From Candidatus Fermentibacteraceae bacterium (GTDB taxonomy: Bacteria > Fermentibacterota > Fermentibacteria > Fermentibacterales > JCC-6): DNA of 14,552 bases. Under the pieces are notes generated by a model. The model did not search any database, had not been told where the DNA came from, and saw only the letters and a program-made list of their open reading frames with translations. The DNA is taken from positions 1 through 14,552 of the forward strand of contig JAGGYZ010000265.1 in NCBI GenBank assembly GCA_021162285.1, written 5' to 3'. The position numbers were made by a program, and so were the translations under genes. This document shows positions 7,274 through 13,795 of the stretch, piece by piece. Within the stretch, counting starts at the first letter, position 1. Each line of letters opens with the position of its first letter.

Positions 7274-8732
7274 TTCTACTCCGGGTAAGTGGGGTTGCGG
7301 AAAACTCCAGTGCTTTCAGGTAAAAACTGTCTGCAAGGGCCGGATCTTGTTCCTGGATCATTCTTCTCATCCAGGCTTCGGCAACGATATCCATAGCCAT
7401 TGGATCCGGAGACCTTCCGCAGAATCTGAATATAGCCATTTGACCCAGATCAGGGGATCCCTGCGCAGCTCTGACTGGACTGAAGATAAGTCCCTGCAGG
7501 GAAAAGTCTTCCGTTCTGTCCCATGCTCTCGAAATGTGTACAGTTCTTCCTCCGACTTCCGGTGGAATAGGCGGCGGGGGAGAGAACTCAAAGTAGTTTC
7601 CGTAAGAGTCGGATAGAATAACATCAGGTCTGAATCCAAGAGTGTGCTGTGCGTATGCCGCATAGAACGCGTCGTGTGCAACAGGTCTGTACACAGACCC
7701 CGGCTGCAGAGAAGACATTACATCGGTTGTCCACCTCATTGCAATATCGTCATCTGTTCTGTCTGCGGATACAACGCCGCTTACTGCCGCTGCAGCTACG
7801 ACCACAATCGTTCCGGTCTTTATCGGTAAAGTTTTTTTGAACAGAGACTGAATGCCCCCGGTACATCTGATTGAAAGGGGCAGAAGAAGAATCCAGAGCT
7901 GTCCTGCAGGGTCCGGCAGACTGTATGAAGCCAGGAACAGCACAGCGGCAATTATTGGAAGGTCTTTTTGTGCTCTGAATCTGCCTCCTGCTGCAGCAAG
8001 CAGCGTAAACACTGCAAGTGCCGGGATGCCAATGAAACCAAGTGCCGTTGCAAGTCTTGCAAACGATGGAACACTCAGTCTTCCGGAATACATCGTAAAG
8101 TACCCGATCAGTGACTCAATAGTGTGTGGATGACCGTAGTGTGCTATTCTGCATGCTCCGGACCTGAGGGGAAGGTAGAGGTACAGAGTGGCTGGTACGA
8201 GCATGAACAGCAGAAGAGGCCATTTCTTTTTGAAGGAGACAAACAGGGAAGCTGACAGAAGTGAAACAGGGTGTCCTCCGAACACGGCCATTCCTGAAAT
8301 ATATGGTGATAGAGCAGAGTCTTTCAGGTAAATTGCCAGTAGAACCAGTACGATAGCCAGAGGATATATTTCCAGGCTGTTGAACTGGCTCAGCACAGGA
8401 GCAGAAGTAAGGAAAAGAACTATGCCGACAGAGGCTGCGGAGAAGCTGTAGCCGGCTTTTCTGAAAGCGGCTGTTCCGATTGCAGCAGCAGCAGCTGCCA
8501 GAAAACAGTTAAGAATTCTCAGATGTCCGTACAGTGGTGAAAATACAACAGAGAACACGCGGATCATCATAAGGAAAAGAGGGTAACCAGGGGCATGGGC
8601 TATCTGAAGCTCGGAGCCGCACACAGCGAATTCAGCACCGTCTGTGGCATCAAACGAAGGTGGTCCGGTCAGCAGTGCAAGCACAAAGAATCCTGCGGAA
8701 ACCCCGAAAATCAGTAGTATTCTGCTTCGCAT
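7248..8732 (-). CDS. DUF2723-like GT-C membrane protein (putative glycosyltransferase)
   Basis: This 494-residue polytopic protein has the DUF2723 signature in its first outer loop. FDATDGAEFAVCGSELQ is followed by IAHAPGYPLF (44-53), matching the family pattern D.GEF...L.IAH.PGYPL. Acidic residues Asp31 and Glu34 fall where GT-C enzymes carry catalytic acids. About nine membrane segments follow to residue ~310. The soluble C-terminus includes a VMSSLQPGSV...AYAQHTLGFRPDVIL stretch like those that end DUF2723 proteins. The family is related to protein O-mannosyltransferases, but its bacterial substrates are not established. ATG 8732 overlaps the end of the upstream gene by 22 bases, and the stop overlaps the next gene by 26 bases, so it is the middle of a translationally linked trio. 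The family call is by motif; the enzymatic role is inference. Confidence 0.82.
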   Translation of the reverse strand: MRSRILLIFGVSAGFFVLALLTGPPSFDATDGAEFAVCGSELQIAHAPGYPLFLMMIRVFSVVFSPLYGHLRILNCFLAAAAAAIGTAAFRKAGYSFSAASVGIVLFLTSAPVLSQFNSLEIYPLAIVLVLLAIYLKDSALSPYISGMAVFGGHPVSLLSASLFVSFKKKWPLLLFMLVPATLYLYLPLRSGACRIAHYGHPHTIESLIGYFTMYSGRLSVPSFARLATALGFIGIPALAVFTLLAAAGGRFRAQKDLPIIAAVLFLASYSLPDPAGQLWILLLPLSIRCTGGIQSLFKKTLPIKTGTIVVVAAAAVSGVVSADRTDDDIAMRWTTDVMSSLQPGSVYRPVAHDAFYAAYAQHTLGFRPDVILSDSYGNYFEFSPPPPIPPEVGGRTVHISRAWDRTEDFSLQGLIFSPVRAAQGSPDLGQMAIFRFCGRSPDPMAMDIVAEAWMRRMIQEQDPALADSFYLKALEFSATPLTRSRIESIAENY

Positions 8733-11011
8733 ACAACAGATTCCAGTGAATCACAGAGATCTTCAGCCCACTGAATTCCAGAAAAAGATTCCACCAGCAA
8801 AGCTGATTCTACAGTGTTTCCCCCTGCCTTCAAAATACCGGCAAGAATAGCCCTGTTTCTGACCATTCCCGGGTAACAGTAGGCTGCATACCTTGCTGTG
8901 ACAGCTGCCTCGGTGTAGTTCCCGGTCTGCAGTGCTGCGTTCAGGGCGAGAGAAAAGACCGCCGGTGACGGGTACAGCTCACCGGCAATAGCCCTTGATG
9001 CAAAAACAAGCGTGCTGTCTGGTTTGTTTTCTGCTGCAAACCACATTGCCGCGGTCTCAAGAACTTCGTTGTTGTCGGGTTTTATCAGAACGCACCGGTG
9101 AAGCAGGTCGTTTCTATCACCTCGGCCCGTCGCTATCACACAAGCTCTAAGTCTGGCAAGCATAACAGGCAGGCAGTAACCTAACCTGTGCTCTGCTTCG
9201 TTGTAAAGAGAATCCCAGTCTGCCTCTCCTGTAACTGCAGCAAGGGTTATTGTCATTGCCCAGTCTTCAGCTGCGGCAACCGGAGAGTCGAGGAAAGCCA
9301 TTGAGTACTGAAGTGAACGCATAGTATCACCCATGGTCAGGTGTGCTGTTGCCATTGACCTTAAGATCATGGGGTTCATTCCGGTTCTCGAGTGTATGTA
9401 GTTCAGCGAAGCGGTATCTCCTGTGAGCGAAAGGAATGAAACTCTCATGTTTACAGCACTGCTGAGTTCTGATTCATCTGCAACATCGATATACAGATCA
9501 AATATCCTGTTGAATTCTGTGGTGTCTTTTCTGACAAACGCCAGATTCATCATAACTTTCATCAGAGAAGCACTGGAATCTCCCCTTGCAACAGCAGTTT
9601 CACACACATATCTCGACCTTTCATTCTGACCTGTCAGATGGGTGGTTTCCCCCAGTGTCAGCCAGGAACCTCCTCCTGCAGCAAGCCTGGCAGCAGACTC
9701 CAGAGCAAGGCCTATCCGGGAGGATCTGGCGAAAGTATCTGTTCTTCTTGCAAGACCTCTTTCCCATGCGTTTCGATTCGATGAAGGCGGTGAAATCAGC
9801 ACAGCTGCAAGTGGAATAACTAGAAGAACAGCGGCAGAAGATCTTTTCTGCGCCAGGAAGACTGCCACAGGAACGACTATAAGAGACAGCACCGCTGCAG
9901 GTGCGGCAAGGGAAAAACCCGCAGGCGAGAGGGTGGTTACGAACAGCATCGCCGCAAACACGGCCTGTCTCAGCCTTTTCGGACCTGGCAGGCCGGCCGC
10001 TGCAAAAGCAAGGCCAGCGAAAACAAGAGTTTCCCATCCGGATGCCCACGCAAGGGTCAGTGCGGTCAGTGAGGCTACAATTCGGAAATGCCCCTTCCAC
10101 GAGGCTGCAGCTACCAGCCACAGAGAGGCCATAAGAGCTCCGGATATGGTTATGGTATCCGCCATTGTCAGACCGCCTGCAGGCACAACTGCAAAAGCGG
10201 CTACTGTTCCCAGCACTGCTGCCAGACTGATGGGAATGTTGTTCCCGGCAGCCTGCTTAAATTCCATCCAGTGTTTTTCTGAGAGCTCTTTCACGAACCA
10301 CAGAGAAAGAAGCGAAACCGGAATCATGTCAACAAGGTAAACTATAAAGTGTGATGCCCCGGTTACAGGAGCCTCAGTTGCCGCATGCCACTGGAGAAGT
10401 GAATGTGTTACCCCGTCTCCGGGAAAAAACGGTTGAAAAATAACACCGATGAGGTAAGGCCACGTGAAGAACGATAGAAACACAGGGGCGAAAACCACAG
10501 TGTTCAATACACCGCGGAGAATTCTTTTATTCGGAGCGACAGCCCATGTAAAAACACCGGCCAGAATGCATCCGATTGCAGCTTCAACTCTGATTCCGGT
10601 GGTTGTTCCGTTCAGAGAAACTGCGGGATTGAAAAAATTCAAAAGGAACCATGCAGCGTTGCTTCTTTCCAGAGGGAAGTAACCTATCGCAGATGTTGTT
10701 CCTGCCAGTTTGTCTATTATCGGAGGAAGCAGAGTAAGGGTCCAGGCCAGAACCATTATTTTCAGCAGTTTTGCAGTCTGGTATCCGCTGAACATTCTCA
10801 TCACAAAAACAAGCATCAGAAGTGGAAAAATGTATGCCACAGGGAAGTGAAGCATGAATGCCGGAGCAGGAAATATCAATCCCAGCGTCATTGCTTCAAG
10901 CAGATTCCGCATAATTACTGTAACTGCAAAAACAGCAGCAAGCTGCCAGGGTGAAACAGGGAGACTGTCTCCCCAGTTTATTACCCGGTCTATCGGTGTT
11001 TTTAAGTTCAT
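8711..11011 (-). CDS. Large polytopic membrane protein with soluble helical C-terminal domain, unrecognised family
   Basis: This 766-residue protein has roughly 12 hydrophobic segments in residues 22-408. The next ~350 residues are soluble, Ala/Leu-rich and helical, and resemble degenerate TPR repeats (ALESAARLAAGGG, AVFSLALNAALQTGNYTEAAVTARYAAYCYPG). Polar or charged residues embedded in the membrane part could be functional: RNLLE (35-39), His55, LPPIIDKL (95-102) and GIRVEA (139-144). I do not recognise the family. ATG 11011 is chosen because GGAGGG lies three bases upstream of it in the minus strand and because it forms a 4-base ATGA overlap with the lipoprotein stop. A longer in-frame start at 11071 would add 20 residues and overlap that gene by 64 bases. 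Context suggests a partner of the two GT-C-like proteins encoded behind it. Confidence 0.85.
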   Translation of the reverse strand: MNLKTPIDRVINWGDSLPVSPWQLAAVFAVTVIMRNLLEAMTLGLIFPAPAFMLHFPVAYIFPLLMLVFVMRMFSGYQTAKLLKIMVLAWTLTLLPPIIDKLAGTTSAIGYFPLERSNAAWFLLNFFNPAVSLNGTTTGIRVEAAIGCILAGVFTWAVAPNKRILRGVLNTVVFAPVFLSFFTWPYLIGVIFQPFFPGDGVTHSLLQWHAATEAPVTGASHFIVYLVDMIPVSLLSLWFVKELSEKHWMEFKQAAGNNIPISLAAVLGTVAAFAVVPAGGLTMADTITISGALMASLWLVAAASWKGHFRIVASLTALTLAWASGWETLVFAGLAFAAAGLPGPKRLRQAVFAAMLFVTTLSPAGFSLAAPAAVLSLIVVPVAVFLAQKRSSAAVLLVIPLAAVLISPPSSNRNAWERGLARRTDTFARSSRIGLALESAARLAAGGGSWLTLGETTHLTGQNERSRYVCETAVARGDSSASLMKVMMNLAFVRKDTTEFNRIFDLYIDVADESELSSAVNMRVSFLSLTGDTASLNYIHSRTGMNPMILRSMATAHLTMGDTMRSLQYSMAFLDSPVAAAEDWAMTITLAAVTGEADWDSLYNEAEHRLGYCLPVMLARLRACVIATGRGDRNDLLHRCVLIKPDNNEVLETAAMWFAAENKPDSTLVFASRAIAGELYPSPAVFSLALNAALQTGNYTEAAVTARYAAYCYPGMVRNRAILAGILKAGGNTVESALLVESFSGIQWAEDLCDSLESVVCEAEYY

Positions 11012-11799
11012 TCTCCCTCCACAGGGTAAAATGCCTGCATGGCCGGGTAACCTCCACCGGGAGTATTCCATTCCAGCCCGGATATCATCCTCACTGTGGC
11101 GGCAAACCCGCCGAGATCCATTCCTTCCAGAATCCGGTTTTCAATGCCTTTTCCTGTGAAAGCTCCCCATCCTCTGTGTCGATCTTCAGCAGCTGATGAA
11201 ACATACACAGACATGGTGATGTTGTTCTGCTCTGCGTTCTCCAGCCAGAACCGGATGATCCCGGCACTGCTGCCGGTTTCCGGAGCAATCTGTAGAACCA
11301 TGTCCGGCTTCAGAAACAGGATTAACTGAAGGATTGTTTCCTGTCTGATAACCGGATCATCCCACAGTGAATCCTCCAGCATTTCAGGTACAATATCCGG
11401 CATCACCGCTACGGGAAGACCATTTGAATCAATCTGCACTATCAGGTGGTCACGCGATCCGGTAAAGCGTTCGCCTTCAGGAAGCACAAGTACCAGCAGT
11501 TTACCTGCACTGTCTGCCTCGGAAACAACGGAGTAGAATAAATCGTACCCATCTTCATCAGATGGAAGAAACTGTCCTGCTGCAGTCGACGGGAACTCTG
11601 TCACTGCCAGAGGTACTGTGTTGTCGTGTTCACCGCCCGGGCAGAATACAACCACGGAAATACTGCCTGTCTCAGGTAAAAGCTCTGTTCCGCCCGGGAC
11701 ACTTTCATTTCCGCAACCGGTCTGCACTCCGGAAAACAGCAGAGCAGTCAGTGTGAGAAAAAAGTGCCCGGCACGAAACCGGGCACTGTTGTTAACCAT
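11008..11799 (-). CDS. Lipoprotein, possibly a degenerate alkaline-phosphatase-superfamily domain
   Basis: This is a 263-residue protein. Residues 1-29 read as a lipoprotein signal (ARFRAGH n-region, FFLTLTALLFSG core, QTG-Cys29), although Gln at -3 is atypical for a lipobox. The C-terminal half recalls the end of alkaline phosphatase/phosphodiesterase superfamily proteins: LKPDMVLQIAPETG (163-176), then NITMSVYVSSAAEDRHRGWGA, where active enzymes have a beta strand ending in S/T-D-H-G, and then GKGIENRILEG and a late ATVRMISGLEWNTPGGGYP like the usual 'PTIL.LLGLP.P..M.G'. Metal-binding Asp/His residues are not in their usual places, and the protein is much shorter than active members. It may be a binding or pseudoenzyme version, and the family link is tentative. 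It starts 8 bases after the protease stop, and its codons 5-14 are an intrinsic terminator. Confidence 0.75.
   Translation of the reverse strand: MVNNSARFRAGHFFLTLTALLFSGVQTGCGNESVPGGTELLPETGSISVVVFCPGGEHDNTVPLAVTEFPSTAAGQFLPSDEDGYDLFYSVVSEADSAGKLLVLVLPEGERFTGSRDHLIVQIDSNGLPVAVMPDIVPEMLEDSLWDDPVIRQETILQLILFLKPDMVLQIAPETGSSAGIIRFWLENAEQNNITMSVYVSSAAEDRHRGWGAFTGKGIENRILEGMDLGGFAATVRMISGLEWNTPGGGYPAMQAFYPVEGE
11758..11787 (-). terminator. Intrinsic terminator overlapping the lipoprotein N-terminal codons
   Basis: On the minus strand AGTGCCCGG (11787-11779), a 7-base loop and CCGGGCACT (11771-11763) form a perfect 9-bp G+C-rich stem running into six T (11763-11758). It lies 20 bases after the protease stop and would normally end that transcript. 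Unusually, it falls inside codons 5-14 of the lipoprotein gene, with the T-tract encoding Phe13-Phe14. Confidence 0.8.
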
Positions 11800-11807
11800 A
11801 AAGCCAG

Positions 11808-13514
11808 CTACCTGAGAATTGATACTCTGGCAGTTTCAACTGAGTTCTCATGTCTGAGAACCACAAAGTATGTTCCCGATGAGAGCCCGCCCTGGAACTC
11901 CACAGAATGCAGCCCCTGATCGGCTTCGCCGGAGAAAAGTGTTGCAACCCTGCGGCCTGTCATATCCACAACAGACAGATCGGCGTAACCGGAAGAAGGC
12001 AGTGTGAAGTTCAATTCCGATCCTGCTGTTACAGGATTTGAACCTGGATTGAGTCCCAGGTCGCCCGGAGTTTCGCCTTCCTGTATTCCTGTGGTAAATG
12101 ACAGTTCAAAGGTGTAGTTAGCTGTAAAAGATGTGTTGGTCATGAATGCCGGGAAGAAGATTGCGTAATCCCAGCCCTCGGTAGGGACAGCCAGTGTTAT
12201 TTGTCCTGATGGTTCGTCACAGTCGTACCATGCAAACTGCATGTTGTTGTCGTTGAAGAGGATCACGCCCATATCCCACTCGAAGTTGTCTCTGCCGTCG
12301 AAATCCAGCTGAACCCAGCCGCCCTGATAGTCTTCAAGCTTGACCTTTAACCAGGCTATTCCATAGGTGTCCATGAGATACTGAGAGTATGCACCCTGGT
12401 CTCCGCTGAAAGGAAGAGTAGAAACATTGTGCCAGCTGAACACAAGGGGAGTACCCCATGTATCTGCTTCTTCGTCGAAAAGATCAAAGCTTGCATACCA
12501 CTGAGGGCCAACCATGTAGCGCCACAGACCGTAAGTCATGAAACCGTTCTCGAAAGAACTGCCGTGGGCGGTGAACATTTCATCAAGGGCATCCCACATG
12601 TTTGGTCCGGTTGTGGCGGCACAGTCTTCCCATACCTCTCTTACTGCCTCGTAACCGTACATCAGCCCTATCATTCTGGGCCAGTAACTGGCTCCGTACC
12701 AGTACATGGCTCCGTCATCAATTCCCCTGTAGGGTTTTCTCATTGCTCCGCTGGAGTAGTAGCTGAGGTAGTCATTGATGTCGTCCCAGAGCTGATCTTC
12801 CATCCAGACTGCGCAGTTTTCCATGAACCATGTGGGTTCCTCATAGTCGTAAGACATCTGTATGGCGTGCTGAAACTCATGAGCTGTGGTAACCTTCTGA
12901 TGGTTAACACCAAGATCGTTGCCCATTACAATATGGCTGGCGCTGCATGAATGGGTGGAGTCCGGTGGCTTGTATTCTCCGCCACTGGATGTGTAACCGA
13001 GAGTACCCCCTTCAAGGTGTGCCACATACACATCGTAGAGATTGTCTCCGCCAATGTTGTTGTCTGGAGGGGGGGTGATGAAGTTCATGGTTCCGCACTC
13101 TTCACTCCAGGCGTAGTCGACATAGTTGCCGATATCCTGCGCATAGGAAAGAGCACAGGCATCAATACCGGTTAAGGTGTAGTGTATTCTGAAATGTCCA
13201 CCTGTTGTCACAAAACTCTGGGGACTGCCAGAAAGCGCAGGTCTGCTTGCCAGAGAGAGGACTTCATCGAGAGTGCTGCTGGAAATCTGGTCAAAAAGAA
13301 GTGAAGCCTCGTGAAGGGCAGGAGTTCCACAGATGTCTGTGTCTGCACCGGTGAGGTACTGCTGTGGAAGCCTGCTCTGGTCTACAACACTGTACACCAG
13401 GTACAGTGCTCTTTGATCAGCCGTTAGATTCTGATCGTTTTCTATGCGCTGAAATGCCGTGTCCGCAAACACGCTCACGCTCAGCAGCAGCAAAGTTACA
13501 AGAGCTATTTTCAT
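11808..13514 (-). CDS. Secreted HEFQH metalloprotease-like protein (MXAN_6640-like) with C-terminal T9SS-type sorting tail
   Basis: This is a 568-residue protein. Residues 1-17 are a classical signal peptide (MKIALVTLLLLSVSVFA), probably cut before DT. Zinc-protease residues are visible as TTAHEFQHAIQ (His212, Glu213, His216), and Glu232 or Glu239 in FMENCAVWMED could be the third ligand. This matches the MXAN_6640-type putative metalloprotease pattern. An aromatic-rich beta region follows (360-475). The end (about 488-568) is a sorting domain: NPGSNPV, SELNFTLPSSG, LSVVDMTGRRVATL, GLHSVEF and SGTYFVVLRH. Such tails direct export by type IX secretion in FCB bacteria or form FlgD-Ig-like folds. 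ATG 13514 is chosen because GGAGG lies four bases upstream and the signal peptide begins there; ATG 13538 would add eight residues. It is the first gene of the minus-strand cluster. Proteolytic activity is inferred only from motifs. Confidence 0.85.
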   Translation of the reverse strand: MKIALVTLLLLSVSVFADTAFQRIENDQNLTADQRALYLVYSVVDQSRLPQQYLTGADTDICGTPALHEASLLFDQISSSTLDEVLSLASRPALSGSPQSFVTTGGHFRIHYTLTGIDACALSYAQDIGNYVDYAWSEECGTMNFITPPPDNNIGGDNLYDVYVAHLEGGTLGYTSSGGEYKPPDSTHSCSASHIVMGNDLGVNHQKVTTAHEFQHAIQMSYDYEEPTWFMENCAVWMEDQLWDDINDYLSYYSSGAMRKPYRGIDDGAMYWYGASYWPRMIGLMYGYEAVREVWEDCAATTGPNMWDALDEMFTAHGSSFENGFMTYGLWRYMVGPQWYASFDLFDEEADTWGTPLVFSWHNVSTLPFSGDQGAYSQYLMDTYGIAWLKVKLEDYQGGWVQLDFDGRDNFEWDMGVILFNDNNMQFAWYDCDEPSGQITLAVPTEGWDYAIFFPAFMTNTSFTANYTFELSFTTGIQEGETPGDLGLNPGSNPVTAGSELNFTLPSSGYADLSVVDMTGRRVATLFSGEADQGLHSVEFQGGLSSGTYFVVLRHENSVETARVSILR

Positions 13515-13650
13515 TGATCCTCCAATTTGATACGGCAACCGGAAACCGGCTCCCCTGTATTACGCAACTGACAGCCAGCCCGGCAGAGCCCTCCCGGGGT
13601 CGCCGGACAACGCGTTCCTTCCTTCCTGCAGGAGGAACAACAAGCATCCA
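13515..13650 (-). other. Leader / 5' untranslated region of the minus-strand operon
   Basis: If the promoter at 13658-13686 is used, the transcript has a leader of about 137 bases before ATG 13514. It is rich in CCGG tetramers that can pair in several ways, including AGCCGG-TTT-CCGGTT near 13535-13550. I recognise no riboswitch, tRNA or small-RNA family in it. A short TCCTGCAGGA palindrome lies near 13624-13633. Confidence 0.3.
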
Positions 13651-13657
13651 TGCGTCT

Positions 13658-13686
13658 AATCTAGAACCTTTTGTCCCCCTTGTCCA
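13658..13686 (-). promoter_or_regulatory. Candidate sigma-70-type promoter for the minus-strand operon
   Basis: On the minus strand TGGACA (13686-13681, five of six matches to TTGACA) is separated by exactly 17 bases from TAGATT (13663-13658, four of six matches to TATAAT). It would start transcription near 13651, upstream of the secreted protease-like gene. No other promoter of similar quality was seen in this spacer. Confidence 0.4.
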
Positions 13687-13783
13687 TAACATTCGCAGGA
13701 CAAATCAGTTCCCCTGTGAAGGTTGCAGCTTGCTGTGGCTATCAACATAGTAAGCCTGTGAAATTATGGATCGCTACCTGTTT

Positions 13784-13789
13784 AAGGAG
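13784..13789 (+). promoter_or_regulatory. Shine-Dalgarno AAGGAG selecting the TTG start at 13796
   Basis: AAGGAG ends 6 bases before TTG 13796, the same spacing as for the TPR lipoprotein's TTG start. Starting there gives MKITFYGAAKSVTG, the usual beginning of this protein family. In-frame ATGs at 13766 and 13790 are less well placed. Confidence 0.65.
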
Positions 13790-13795
13790 ATGATT

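Noticed and set aside
9642..10340. 232-codon plus-strand open frame
   Set aside because: It is antisense to the 766-residue membrane protein gene. Its Arg/Ala/Ser-rich translation reflects the complement of hydrophobic codons, and it has no ribosome binding site or motif.
13620..13665. Plus-strand AGGAGG followed by a four-codon ATG...TAG leader peptide
   Set aside because: The spacing from AGGAGG to ATG is about 14 bases, the peptide has no regulatory residues, and the site lies on the opposite strand to the likely leader.
13515..13795. tRNA, cobalamin or cyclic-di-GMP riboswitch in the divergent spacer
   Set aside because: The CCGG-rich hairpins prompted the check, but the conserved boxes of these families are not present by eye.
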